Source: Mesorhizobium koreense
GTDB lineage: Bacteria; Pseudomonadota; Alphaproteobacteria; Rhizobiales; Rhizobiaceae
Assembly (NCBI RefSeq): GCF_031656215.1
Contig: NZ_CP134228.1
Location: 434,001-498,000, forward strand
Length of the DNA: 64,000 nucleotides
Direction: 5' to 3'
Below the pieces are notes generated by a model. The model made no database searches and was not told the DNA's origin. It worked only from the letters and a program-made list of their open reading frames with translations. The position numbers were made by a program, and so were the translations under genes. Numbering within the stretch: the stretch's first letter is position 1; the number at the start of each line of letters is the position of its first letter. Below are positions 25,999-34,406 of this stretch, piece after piece.

Positions 25999-26681
25999 CA
26001 GAACCATTCCCAGAGATCCGGTTTATCGCGCAACTCCGCTGCGCTGCCTTGAAAGACGCTTCTGCCTGCTTTCAGGATCATTGCGCCGTCGATGATCTTC
26101 AGCGTGGCCGGCACGTTCTGCTCGACGATGATGAGCCCGGTCCCGAACGCCTTGCTGATCAGCGCGAGTTGACCCATGACGTTGCGCACGATGACGGGCG
26201 CGAGGCCGGTGGAGGGTTCATCGAGAAGCAGCCATTTCGGCTGCGTCATCATCGCCATGCCGAGCGCAAGCATCTGCTGTTCGCCGCCGGACATGGTGCC
26301 GGCACGTTGCTTGCGCCGCTCGTCGAGAACCGGGAAAAGCTTGTAGACCTCGCCGATGAAGCTCGTGTCGAAGAACAACCCGGAGATATGAAGGTTTCGT
26401 TCGACGGTCAGTGTCGGAAAAACATTGTGGCCTTGGGGGACGAAGGCAAGGCCGCGACGGACCGTCTCGGCGACATTTCCCGGCCGGATCAACTCGTCGT
26501 TGAATTCGACGGAGCCCGAAATTGGCTGGTGCGCACCAATCGTAGTGCGCAGAAGCGTCGTCTTGCCCGCGCCATTGTGACCGAACACGCCGAAGCGCGC
26601 ACCGTCTTCCAGCGACAAGGATATATCCTCGATCGCCGTAAGGCCGCCATATCCTGCCGTCACTCGATTGATCGCCAGCAT
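25998..26681 (-). CDS. Branched-chain-type ABC transporter ATPase (LivF family)
   Basis: 227 residues, the short LivF type. Walker A is GHNGAGKTT (about 35-43), signature MSGGEQQML and Walker B WLLLDEPSTGLAP. The GPQGHNVFPTLTVERNL Q-loop region is typical. It starts 4 bases after the LivG stop and forms the second ATPase of the Liv importer. In this operon the importer is probably specific for the acid or amide degraded by the downstream enzymes rather than for leucine; that is inference from context. Confidence 0.92.
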   Translation of the reverse strand: MLAINRVTAGYGGLTAIEDISLSLEDGARFGVFGHNGAGKTTLLRTTIGAHQPISGSVEFNDELIRPGNVAETVRRGLAFVPQGHNVFPTLTVERNLHISGLFFDTSFIGEVYKLFPVLDERRKQRAGTMSGGEQQMLALGMAMMTQPKWLLLDEPSTGLAPVIVRNVMGQLALISKAFGTGLIIVEQNVPATLKIIDGAMILKAGRSVFQGSAAELRDKPDLWEWF

Positions 26682-26685
26682 CGGC

Positions 26686-27444
26686 CTAGGTCCCGAAATA
26701 GAGTTCCGTGAGATGCGGGTCGGAGATCAGCGTCGCAACCTCTCCCCGCGCCAGGATCCTGCCGCCAAACATGAAGACGCCTTCGTCACAGAGATCGCGG
26801 ATGAAGGCGACGTTGTGCTCGACCACGCAGATGGCGACGCCGGACGCGGCCACCTTGCGCACGACCTTCTGCATGATCTCGTAGGCTTGGCCCTCGACGC
26901 CTGCCATCGGCTCGTCGAGCAACAGACAGCGCGCATCGTTCATCAGCGCCCTGGCGACGCCGACAAGCTTCTTCTGTCCGAAGGTGAGATCAGCAGCCGC
27001 CTTGTCGGCAAATGCCGCCAACCCGGTATCGTCCAGCACCTGCCGGGCCTTGTCTCTATGCTCTCGTTCCGACCTTGCAAGCGCGCGTGGCGCGAAAAGG
27101 ACGTTCGTCAGCTTTTCGCCCTTGTAGTCCCTGACTGCGACCATGAGGTTGTCGATCACCGACAACGATGGAAACAGACGAAGGTTCTGCCATGTACGGC
27201 TGAGGCCACGCCGCGCGCGGGCATGCATCTTGCAGCCGTCAAGCGGTTTGCCATCGAGCAGCACCGAACCGGCGTCGGGGGCGACGACACCGGACATCAG
27301 GTTGAAAAGCGACGTCTTTCCGGCGCCGTTGGGGCCAATCAGCCCGACGACCTGACCAGAGGCAAGCTGAAGATTGATGTCGTCGGCGACGACAATCCCG
27401 CCGAACGCTTTCTTGAGGCCGATAGTCTCGACGACATTAGCCAT
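26686..27444 (-). CDS. Branched-chain-type ABC transporter ATPase (LivG family)
   Basis: 252 residues. Walker A GPNGAGKTSL, signature LTFGQKKLVGVARAL and Walker B CLLLDEPMAGVEG are present, with the roughly 20-residue LivG insertion around NLRLFPSLSVIDNL. The ATG at 27444 overlaps the end of the LivM gene by 8 bases. It pairs with LivF to energise the LivH/LivM permease. Confidence 0.92.
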   Translation of the reverse strand: MANVVETIGLKKAFGGIVVADDINLQLASGQVVGLIGPNGAGKTSLFNLMSGVVAPDAGSVLLDGKPLDGCKMHARARRGLSRTWQNLRLFPSLSVIDNLMVAVRDYKGEKLTNVLFAPRALARSEREHRDKARQVLDDTGLAAFADKAAADLTFGQKKLVGVARALMNDARCLLLDEPMAGVEGQAYEIMQKVVRKVAASGVAICVVEHNVAFIRDLCDEGVFMFGGRILARGEVATLISDPHLTELYFGT

Positions 27445-28321
27445 GAGGCTTCTCCGGCCTGGCCGACCATACCGGGGCCGCGGGAATCAAACCCTGCGGA
27501 CGGACGACCATGAAGACGAGCACCAGTCCGGTGAAAAGCAGCCCCTGCAGCGGGCCGAGCCACCGTGTCGGCAGATCGAGGAAGGTGATCAACTGGGGCA
27601 GGGCCTGCAGCAGAACGGCGCCGACGACAGGGCCCCAGGTGGAGCGCAGCCCTCCGACGACAACCATCGTCAGCATGGCCGCCGACGCGAAGATGCCGAA
27701 TTGCTCCGGCGTGACGAAGCGGAAATAGTGCGCATAGAGCGCGCCGGCAAAGCCCGCCAATGCGCTCCCGAGCGCGAAGGCGCTGACTTTGATAAGCATA
27801 GCGTTGCGGCCAAGCGCGGCAAAAGCGAGTTCGTCGTCGCGCATGGCGCTCAGGGCGCGCCCAAAGGGACCGTGCGCGATCCGGCGGATAAACCACGTCG
27901 CCAGTAGTGCCACGACCACAGCCACGATGGTGAAGACGAGCTTCGAAGTGCCGGGCGGAAGAATGCCGGGAATATCGGATAGCCCGCCCGCACCACCCAT
28001 CCAGGAAACGTTCTTGACGATTTCCAGCACGCCCAACTGGAATCCGATACTGGCAATCAGAAGATAGTCGCCGGAGACGCGCAGCGATGGAAGCGCAAGG
28101 ATGACGGACGCGGCTGCTGCGATTGCCGCGCCCGCGAAGAGAGCAAGAATGACCGGAACGCCCAAATCCCTGGCAAGCAGCGCCGAACCATAGGCGCCAA
28201 TGGCATAGAAGATCGGATGAGCGATCGAGATGAGCCCGCCATAGCCGATCACAAGATTGAAGCTCGTCGACAGCACGACATAAAGGCTGACGAGGATTAT
28301 GACCGTGTAGAGATAATCCAA
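27437..28321 (-). CDS. Branched-chain-type ABC transporter permease (LivM family)
   Basis: 294 residues when started at a TTG at 28321, which has GGAGG 7 bases upstream and follows the LivH stop by 2 bases. No ATG or GTG lies at the proper place, and upstream in-frame sequence to 29302 is merely the antisense-free shadow of livH. The protein begins DYLYTVIILVSLYVVLSTSFNLVIGYGGLIS, the LivM first helices, and has about nine hydrophobic segments, with the family motif RVSGDYLLIASIGFQ. It forms the channel with LivH. Confidence 0.85.
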   Translation of the reverse strand: MDYLYTVIILVSLYVVLSTSFNLVIGYGGLISIAHPIFYAIGAYGSALLARDLGVPVILALFAGAAIAAAASVILALPSLRVSGDYLLIASIGFQLGVLEIVKNVSWMGGAGGLSDIPGILPPGTSKLVFTIVAVVVALLATWFIRRIAHGPFGRALSAMRDDELAFAALGRNAMLIKVSAFALGSALAGFAGALYAHYFRFVTPEQFGIFASAAMLTMVVVGGLRSTWGPVVGAVLLQALPQLITFLDLPTRWLGPLQGLLFTGLVLVFMVVRPQGLIPAAPVWSARPEKPHG

Positions 28322-28323
28322 CG

Positions 28324-29262
28324 TCAGGCCTCCGGCTTGTGCTGGATGGCGACGGCATCCGTAGAGATACGGCGCGACATCTTGTACCGCTCCGGCAGAC
28401 GGATGCCGTTCGGAAGGAAGATGATCGCCGCGAAGAGGAAGGCATAGAGCAGGAAACCTTGCCATTGCGAGGGAATGAAAAGTACGCTGCCGTTCTGGAT
28501 AATGCCGAGGACGACGGCCATGACGACCGTTCCGGCCAGATTGCCGATCCCGCCCATGATCGTGGCGGCGATCGCGAAGATCATCAGGTCGATGGCGGTG
28601 TTCGGCTGCACTTGCGCGCGCGAGCCGTAAAGGAACATTCCGAGGCCTACGAGCAGAGCGGCGGCGATCATGGCGGCCAGGAAAGTGCGCGCCTGTCTGA
28701 TGCCATAGAGTTCGGCGAGTTCGGCGTTGTCGGAAACGGCGGTCATCGCCTGGCCGATCTTTGTAAAGCGCAACAGCAGGAAGACGGCTGCCACCGCCGC
28801 AACCGTCGAGGCGAGCGCGGGCACGTCCCAGCCGCTGACGGCAACGGGGCCGACAAGCGTGACCGGCCAGACAAGGGAAGAAAAGATAGTGGTGGGAAAT
28901 GAGCCGAAAATCAGCATGGCAAGGAACGCGACGAATTCCGACAGGATCAGGGTGAAGATGAAGACGAAGAGTTGCTCGGCACGGCGACGGCGAAGCAGCC
29001 GGAATCCGAGAAGTTCGGTCAGGACTGCAAGCACAACGCTTCCAGCGATCGCGCCGAGAAAACCGACCCAACCGGGCAAGTGCAAAATGCCGACAAGCGT
29101 ATAGGCGGCATAGAAAGCCGCCGTCATCATCGCCGCCTGAGCGAAATTGAAAGCACCGTTTATCTTGAGAACGAGCGAGAATGCGAGTGAGAAAAGGACA
29201 TAATAGGATGATGTCGCAAGCGACGTCCAAAGGATCTGGGCTATGATGGTGGGCGTCAGCAT
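28324..29262 (-). CDS. Branched-chain-type ABC transporter permease (LivH family)
   Basis: 312 residues with about eight membrane segments. It begins MLTPTIIAQILWTSLATSSYY and contains the LivH-typical LVLKINGAFNFAQAAMM, MTAVSDNAELAELYGI and MGGIGNLAGTVVMAVVLGIIQN. It starts about 50 bases after the binding-protein gene and is followed directly by livM. With the binding protein at 29312-30475 and the two ATPases the importer is complete. Confidence 0.92.
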   Translation of the reverse strand: MLTPTIIAQILWTSLATSSYYVLFSLAFSLVLKINGAFNFAQAAMMTAAFYAAYTLVGILHLPGWVGFLGAIAGSVVLAVLTELLGFRLLRRRRAEQLFVFIFTLILSEFVAFLAMLIFGSFPTTIFSSLVWPVTLVGPVAVSGWDVPALASTVAAVAAVFLLLRFTKIGQAMTAVSDNAELAELYGIRQARTFLAAMIAAALLVGLGMFLYGSRAQVQPNTAIDLMIFAIAATIMGGIGNLAGTVVMAVVLGIIQNGSVLFIPSQWQGFLLYAFLFAAIIFLPNGIRLPERYKMSRRISTDAVAIQHKPEA

Positions 29263-29311
29263 GGCCGGCTCCGGATAAGTCGGCGGCCGAAGCCGCCGAC
29301 ATTGTGCTGAT

Positions 29312-30475
29312 CTATTTTACCTCGGCGATCTGCTGCCATTTGCCGTCCTTCACCTGAACGAGGTAGACGGGCTTGTTGACCGTATGGTCGGAGCTGATGG
29401 TCGTCGTGCCCGTCAGGGGTAGCTTGAAAGTTCCCACGTCGAGCATCGCCTGACGGAAATTCTCGCCGGTCAGCTTTTCGTTCTTCTTCAGCAGGGCGGC
29501 GAATACGTCCTTGATCAGGTACGGAGCGTCATAGAGATATTCCGTGTAGGGAAGACCGTTCGGCACGCGGCCGATCTCCTTGTTCCACCGCTGGACATAA
29601 TCGGCGACCGCGGGCTCGCCCAGGCCTGGCGCCAGCGAGGTTGCGATGATGCCCTCGGCGGCCGAGCCCAGTTGTTCCAGGAAACGCTGGTTGTAGATGG
29701 CGGAGTAGGACGACACCGTCATGTTGAGGCCGAGCTGGCGCATCTGGGCCACGATCTGCGGCGTGTCGGCAACCAGGCCTTGGATGTGGACGACATCGGG
29801 ATTGGCCGCCCGGACCTTTAGCAGCAAGCCGGTCCAATCCGACGCATTCGGATCATACCCCGCATAGTCCACGACCTCGCCGCCATTCTCGGTGAAAACA
29901 TCCTTGTAGACCTTGGCCGCGACCGTGCCCGTCTCGTTGTTGATGTAGAGGACCGCGGCACGCTTCTTGCCGAGATCCGTCGCCTCGTATTTGGCAAGCG
30001 CGCGGATGTCGACGTCGGCAAGCGGGAATGTCGTGTAGGTATAGTCTCCAAGCCGGGCGATATCGGGTGAATTGGCGCCGACCGAAAGCTGCACCACCTT
30101 GGCGTCGTTCGCCACCGGCGCGATCGCCTTGACGACGGACGACCAAGCCGAAATGAAGACAGGCACGTGTTCGACCGCAATCAGCTTGTTGGCCGCCTGG
30201 ATACCGAGTTGAGGATCCGCCTGGGTATCAAGAACCGTCATTTTCAGGGGATGACCGTCGACGCCGCCCTTGTCGTTGATATCCTTCACCGCCCATTGTG
30301 CGGCCTGGACCTGGTCTTTGCCGTAGAGCGCCTGGCTGCCTGACAACGGCATGGCGAGACCGAACTGAAGCGGCGTCTTTTCCTGCGCGTTCGCGGGGCC
30401 CGCGGCAAGCGCAAGGCCGGCCGAAAGTGCCAGCGCGGCGCCAAGCCGGCCAAGAATTGTCTTCACGTTTCCCAT
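29312..30475 (-). CDS. Branched-chain-type ABC substrate-binding protein (LivK family)
   Basis: 387 residues from the ATG at 30475, with GGGAGG 8 bases upstream; a TTG 6 bases earlier is less well placed. A Sec signal (about 1-31, ALAAGPANAQEK) precedes a type I periplasmic binding fold (Peripla_BP_6): LQFGLAMPLSGSQALYGKDQVQAAQWAVKDIN at the start and ELGVSSYSAI-like hinge regions later. It should capture a small amino acid, amide or carboxylate in the periplasm for LivHMGF. It is the second gene of the leftward operon, after the hydrolase at 30501. Confidence 0.92.
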   Translation of the reverse strand: MGNVKTILGRLGAALALSAGLALAAGPANAQEKTPLQFGLAMPLSGSQALYGKDQVQAAQWAVKDINDKGGVDGHPLKMTVLDTQADPQLGIQAANKLIAVEHVPVFISAWSSVVKAIAPVANDAKVVQLSVGANSPDIARLGDYTYTTFPLADVDIRALAKYEATDLGKKRAAVLYINNETGTVAAKVYKDVFTENGGEVVDYAGYDPNASDWTGLLLKVRAANPDVVHIQGLVADTPQIVAQMRQLGLNMTVSSYSAIYNQRFLEQLGSAAEGIIATSLAPGLGEPAVADYVQRWNKEIGRVPNGLPYTEYLYDAPYLIKDVFAALLKKNEKLTGENFRQAMLDVGTFKLPLTGTTTISSDHTVNKPVYLVQVKDGKWQQIAEVK

Positions 30476-30500
30476 TTTCAAATCCTCCCGAGTTCAGTGG

Positions 30501-31181
30501 TCAATCGATTGCTTTCAGTGCGGTGACGGCGTCTTCGGTGTTCATGACGTCGGCGTATTTCGACGCCATGTCGAAGAGATTGACGGCATGCGACGTCGCC
30601 GAGCGGTCATAGACAGCGTCCTCGGGTACGAGCATCCGGAAGTTGTAGGCGAATCCGTCGACGACGCTGCCGCGCACGCAACCGCTGGTCGTGCAGCCCG
30701 TGACGACGATCGTATCCGCGCCCAGGTCGATAAGATAACTTGCCAAGGGGGTGCCGAAGAACGCGCTCGGGTGCTTCTTGGGAAGCAGGACGTCCTTGTC
30801 CCTCGGCGCCACCTCGGCGACGAATTCATAGCCCTTGGCGGCCACGCCCATCAGGGCCGGAACCTTGTCGGCGAGACGCCCGGCATCGTAGGCCTCCTTC
30901 GGCGAGACATACGGATAAAGGACCGGCCAGCCACGAGCCCGAAACAGATCGAGTAATTTGGCAATATTGCCTACGGCAGTCCAGCCGATCTCTCCGCAGG
31001 ACGTGGGGAACTCCTCGATGGCCCGCCAGAACGGCATCGGCCTTGTACCGACGGTTCGATACTGCACATCGATGATAAGGAGCGCGGGCCGGCGCCCGAG
31101 ACCGCTACTGCGCCCGAACCCTGCCGCATTGTAGGCACGCTGCTCTTCTTCCGATATGATCTTGTCCCAGGGACGGGTCAT
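30501..31181 (-). CDS. Isochorismatase-fold hydrolase, N-carbamoylsarcosine amidase-like
   Basis: 226 residues from the ATG at 31181; a GTG just upstream is also possible after GAGGA. The triad is Asp38 (ALLIIDVQ), Lys136 (LPKKHPSAF) and Cys168 (TGCTTSGCVRGSVVDG). The GCTTSGCVR form is that of N-carbamoylsarcosine amidohydrolase and related amidases, which release ammonia (and CO2 from carbamoyl groups). Together with the cyclic amidohydrolase of the same island it suggests stepwise opening and deamidation of a cyclic ureide or imide. It lies between the lyase gene and the Liv binding protein, all on the minus strand. Confidence 0.88.
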   Translation of the reverse strand: MTRPWDKIISEEEQRAYNAAGFGRSSGLGRRPALLIIDVQYRTVGTRPMPFWRAIEEFPTSCGEIGWTAVGNIAKLLDLFRARGWPVLYPYVSPKEAYDAGRLADKVPALMGVAAKGYEFVAEVAPRDKDVLLPKKHPSAFFGTPLASYLIDLGADTIVVTGCTTSGCVRGSVVDGFAYNFRMLVPEDAVYDRSATSHAVNLFDMASKYADVMNTEDAVTALKAID

Positions 31182-31193
31182 CACGATGGTCCT

Positions 31194-32063
31194 CTATTTC
31201 GAGACGCGATAGCGTTCTTCGAGCGCGTCCCACTCATATTTGGCGACCGCGCGTTGCCTCTCTTCAAAGCTGGCGAGACGGCCGGCGACCGAAGCAAGAG
31301 ATCCGTCCGCCTTGAGCGCTCCAAGCACGTCGTACGAAGCCTTGAGAGCCGCCTGCAAAACAGCATTGGCATAGAGGACGATCGAGAAGCCCATTTCCGC
31401 CAGCTTCTCGCGACCCGGGTCCGGCGTGCGGCCACCGAACACGATGTTGGCGACCTGCGGGACGGGCAGTTCGCTCCCGATACGCGCCAGTTCCCCGACA
31501 TCGGTCGGCGCTTCGACGAATGTCATGTCCGCACCCGCCTCGATAAAGGCACGAGCACGATCGAGCGCGCGATCCAGGCCCTCGATAGCGCGCGAATCCG
31601 TTCGGGCGATGATCTGGAGATCCTGATCATGCCGCGCATCGGCGGCAGCCTTGATCTTCTGCACCATCTCCTCGGTCGGCACGACTTCCTTGCCGGAGAA
31701 ATGGCCGCATTTCTTGGGAAAAACCTGGTCCTCGATCTGGATGGCGGCAGCGCCGGCGCGTTCGAGACGACGCACGGTGCGGCTCATGTTGAGCGCATTC
31801 CCGAATCCGGTATCGGCGTCGACAATGATCGGGATCGAAACCGCATCCGCCATGCCGGCCACCGCGCTTTCGAGTTCGGTCAGGGTAGTCAGCCCGATGT
31901 CGGGAGCGCCCAAATGCATGTTGGCAATGCCCGCACCGGTCGCGTAGACCGCCTGAAAGCCCAGATCCTCGATCACGCGCGCGAACATCGCATTTGCAGC
32001 GCCGGGAACGGTTGTCGCCTTGCGTTGGTCGACTATCGCCCTGAACTGCTTTCTCAACGTCAT
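31194..32063 (-). CDS. Isocitrate lyase/PEP mutase family lyase
   Basis: 289 residues, the length of 2-methylisocitrate lyase and oxaloacetate decarboxylase. VDADTGFGNA (81-90) carries the Mg-binding acids and EDQVFPKKCGH (111-121) the catalytic Cys119. The family cleaves or rearranges C-C or P-C bonds next to a carboxylate: 2-methylisocitrate, 2,3-dimethylmalate, oxaloacetate or phosphonopyruvate. The KKCGH loop favours a lyase over a phosphonate enzyme. It is the first gene of the leftward operon, diverging from the GntR regulator, and probably performs the last carbon-splitting step of the pathway. Confidence 0.88.
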   Translation of the reverse strand: MTLRKQFRAIVDQRKATTVPGAANAMFARVIEDLGFQAVYATGAGIANMHLGAPDIGLTTLTELESAVAGMADAVSIPIIVDADTGFGNALNMSRTVRRLERAGAAAIQIEDQVFPKKCGHFSGKEVVPTEEMVQKIKAAADARHDQDLQIIARTDSRAIEGLDRALDRARAFIEAGADMTFVEAPTDVGELARIGSELPVPQVANIVFGGRTPDPGREKLAEMGFSIVLYANAVLQAALKASYDVLGALKADGSLASVAGRLASFEERQRAVAKYEWDALEERYRVSK

Positions 32064-32132
32064 TCAACCGCCATCCCATGCGACGCTCAGGCCATCGGCT
32101 CCCAGCTTGGCGCACTCTAACAGTCGACAAAG

Positions 32133-32146
32133 AACTGTCAACAGTT
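32133..32146. promoter_or_regulatory. Candidate GntR operator 1
   Basis: AACTGTCAACAGTT has 5-base inverted arms around TCAA. It shares the TGTCAACAG core, on the opposite strand, with the site at 32243-32253. It lies about 70 bases upstream of the lyase start in the divergent region. Confidence 0.35.
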
Positions 32147-32242
32147 TTCAAATGAGAGCCATTATCGACGGCGATTCTGACCAGCCCAGAAGGCGTATCG
32201 TCTATATCATATTGATTTATCTAGATAAAAACTTTCTGCTAT

Positions 32243-32253
32243 CTGTTGACAAC
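32243..32253. promoter_or_regulatory. Candidate GntR operator 2
   Basis: CTGTTGACAAC contains GTTG-A-CAAC, a 9-base palindrome of the type bound by FCD-class GntR proteins. It lies about 65 bases upstream of the GntR start at 32318. Confidence 0.35.
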
Positions 32254-32317
32254 TCGAAAGATTTGGCTTTTCCCTCGAATCCGGGCATATGAAGAGCCGG
32301 AGCATGCAGGAGCAGCG

Positions 32318-32977
32318 ATGGTCACGCCAATAGCCAGCACGTCATTGGCCAGGGAGGCTTTCGGCAAGGTGATCGAGGCGATCACCTCGGGGGAATTCGA
32401 GCCTGGCCAGAAGCTGTCGGAATCCCAACTGGCGCGACAGCTCGGAATCAGCCGCGGTCCGCTGCGCGAGGCGCTTGGCCAACTGGAGGGCCGTCTTGTC
32501 AGGCGTACGCCGCGGCTCGGCGTTCGCGTCGTCGATTTCGGTCGTGAGGAATTGGAGCAGCTTTTTCGCGTGCGGGAAGCGTTGGAAGGCATGGCCGCAC
32601 GACTGGCTGCCGAACACATCGGCCATGACGATCTCGATGAGTTGCGGAGCCTTCTCGACCGCCATGCTCAACAACCGGCCCTCGCTGCCGGTGAGGTCTA
32701 TATGCAGAAATCACCGGACGAGGATTTTCATTTCGTGATCGCACGTGCGGCGCGGTGCCCACAGATCGAGCGGCTCCTGCTTAACGAGGTCTACTACCAG
32801 CTTCGCCTCCACCGCCTCAAATCCAGCGCGCGGCCCGGTCGTGCCCAGGCCGCGTTGCGCGAACATCACGAAATTCTTTCCGCACTGCAGAGCCGCGATC
32901 CGGACCGCAGCGAAGAGGCGATGCGAAAGCACATACGCAACGCCCGCTACAACGCGCTTGCAGCCGCGAAGGGCTGA
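32318..32977 (+). CDS. GntR-family regulator with FCD effector domain
   Basis: 219 residues from the ATG at 32318, with AGGAG 6 bases upstream; an in-frame TTG at 32246 is much less likely. The N-terminal winged HTH includes SESQLARQLGISRGPLREAL and the C-terminal half is an all-helical FCD domain with metal-ligand-type histidines (HAQQ, FHFVIARAARCP, HHEIL, MRKHIRNAR). It diverges from the lyase-amidase-Liv-PrpD operon and is its likely local regulator, with a carboxylic acid as effector by family precedent. Confidence 0.88.
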   Translation: MVTPIASTSLAREAFGKVIEAITSGEFEPGQKLSESQLARQLGISRGPLREALGQLEGRLVRRTPRLGVRVVDFGREELEQLFRVREALEGMAARLAAEHIGHDDLDELRSLLDRHAQQPALAAGEVYMQKSPDEDFHFVIARAARCPQIERLLLNEVYYQLRLHRLKSSARPGRAQAALREHHEILSALQSRDPDRSEEAMRKHIRNARYNALAAAKG

Positions 32978-33159
32978 CCCGACCATCGGGTCTTCGCGTT
33001 ACTGCCGCTGCTGGAAATCGAGATGGAACCGCGTTCCTGATAGCGGCCTCGGTACCCGAAGCTTCGACGAAAGTCGAATTGACCGTTACCCTTGCAATAT
33101 CGCTGCAGGCCGTCCGGATCGTTTCTCGTATCGACGACGTGGAGCCGTCCGTCATCCGA

Positions 33160-34359
33160 TCAGATGATTCCTGCCTTTCGCAACGCCTCGATCTCGGCCT
33201 TGTCCATTCCGAGCATGCCTCCCAAGATCGCCTGATTGCCCGATCCGAGGGCCGGTCCGAGCGAGCGTACCTTCCCCGGCGTCTCGCTCATGCGCGGAAT
33301 TGGAGCGGCCATGGTGAGATGGCCGTATTCCTCATCCTCGACGTCTATCAGCGTACCGCGCTCCCGGAAATGCGGATCGGCGGCGATGTCTGCGACGCTC
33401 ATCAGCGGCGATGCCGGAATATCGGCCGCGACAAGCGCCGTCATCGTGTCGGCCAGTGTCGTCTTCCCCACCCATTCGGCGATGATCGCGTAGAGCCTCT
33501 CCTGATTGGCGACGCGTGAGGCGAAATCGGCAAATTCGGGCTCGTCGACCAGGCCGGGCCGGCCGATCACCCTGGCCAACCGTCGCAGCAAAGTATCGGT
33601 GCCGGCGTGGATCGAGACACGCCTGCCGTCGGCTGTATCGTAGTCGGCCGCAGGCACCACTTTCGGGTTGACGTTACCTACCCGCTCGCGGACCTTGCCG
33701 GTGGCGGAATAGACGAGCATCGCGTCCTCCGAAGCTCGGAACCCGGGTTCATAGAGCGCGAGATCGATGATCTGGCCGGAGCCGCCGCGATGGTCGCGGT
33801 CGTATAGCGCCGCGACCACGCCGAACGCGCCCGCATAGGCGCCCATATAGTCGATCACGGCGTAGCCGGTCCGTACCGGCGGTCGATCGGAATCGCCGCT
33901 GACATAGGTGAGGCCGGAGAAAGCACTCGCCACCCGGTCGAACGCGCCACGGTCGGCGTAGGGACCGGTCAGACCGTATCCGGTGACATAGAGCGCTATC
34001 AGGCTTGGATATCGACTGCGGACCGTGTCGGGGTCGAAACCCCATTTGCGCAGGGTCGGCGGACGGAAATTCGTCACCAGGACGTCGAAATGCGGCAGCA
34101 GGCGATGCACGATCGCGCGCGCCTCCTCCTTCCTGAGGTCGAGTGTGATCGAGGTCTTGTTGCGCGCATCCTGCACCCATTGCAGCGAGCGGCCGCCGGG
34201 CGTCGGAGCGCTGCGCCGCATGAAGTCGCCCTCGGCCGGGTCCTCGACCTTGATCACTTCGGCACCGAAATCGCCGAGCGTCGTCGCCGCCACCGGCGCG
34301 GCGATAATGGAAGAAAGGTCGAGGACACGAATGCCCTCAAGCGGAAGTCTCATGCCCAT
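33160..34359 (-). CDS. Family III CoA-transferase (CaiB/BaiF)
   Basis: 399 residues. It begins LEGIRVLDLSSIIAAPVAATTLGDFGAEVIKVEDP, the family N-terminus, and the nucleophilic aspartate is Asp170 in GYAVIDYMGAYAG. Such enzymes move CoA from a CoA thioester to a free acid (formyl-CoA, carnitine, succinyl-CoA systems). The gene starts 47 bases after the permease gene and is probably the last gene of the AfuABC-type operon. It could activate the acid that the importer brings in. Substrate unknown. Confidence 0.9.
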   Translation of the reverse strand: MGMRLPLEGIRVLDLSSIIAAPVAATTLGDFGAEVIKVEDPAEGDFMRRSAPTPGGRSLQWVQDARNKTSITLDLRKEEARAIVHRLLPHFDVLVTNFRPPTLRKWGFDPDTVRSRYPSLIALYVTGYGLTGPYADRGAFDRVASAFSGLTYVSGDSDRPPVRTGYAVIDYMGAYAGAFGVVAALYDRDHRGGSGQIIDLALYEPGFRASEDAMLVYSATGKVRERVGNVNPKVVPAADYDTADGRRVSIHAGTDTLLRRLARVIGRPGLVDEPEFADFASRVANQERLYAIIAEWVGKTTLADTMTALVAADIPASPLMSVADIAADPHFRERGTLIDVEDEEYGHLTMAAPIPRMSETPGKVRSLGPALGSGNQAILGGMLGMDKAEIEALRKAGII

Positions 34360-34406
34360 TCTCCGTATATTGTTTCGGCCTTCTTCGAAGTTTCATGACA
34401 GCTTCC

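Noticed and set aside
28322-29302. N-terminal extension of LivM to 621 residues
   Set aside because: The added part is livH read in another frame; the TTG at 28321 with GGAGG gives the normal LivM start.
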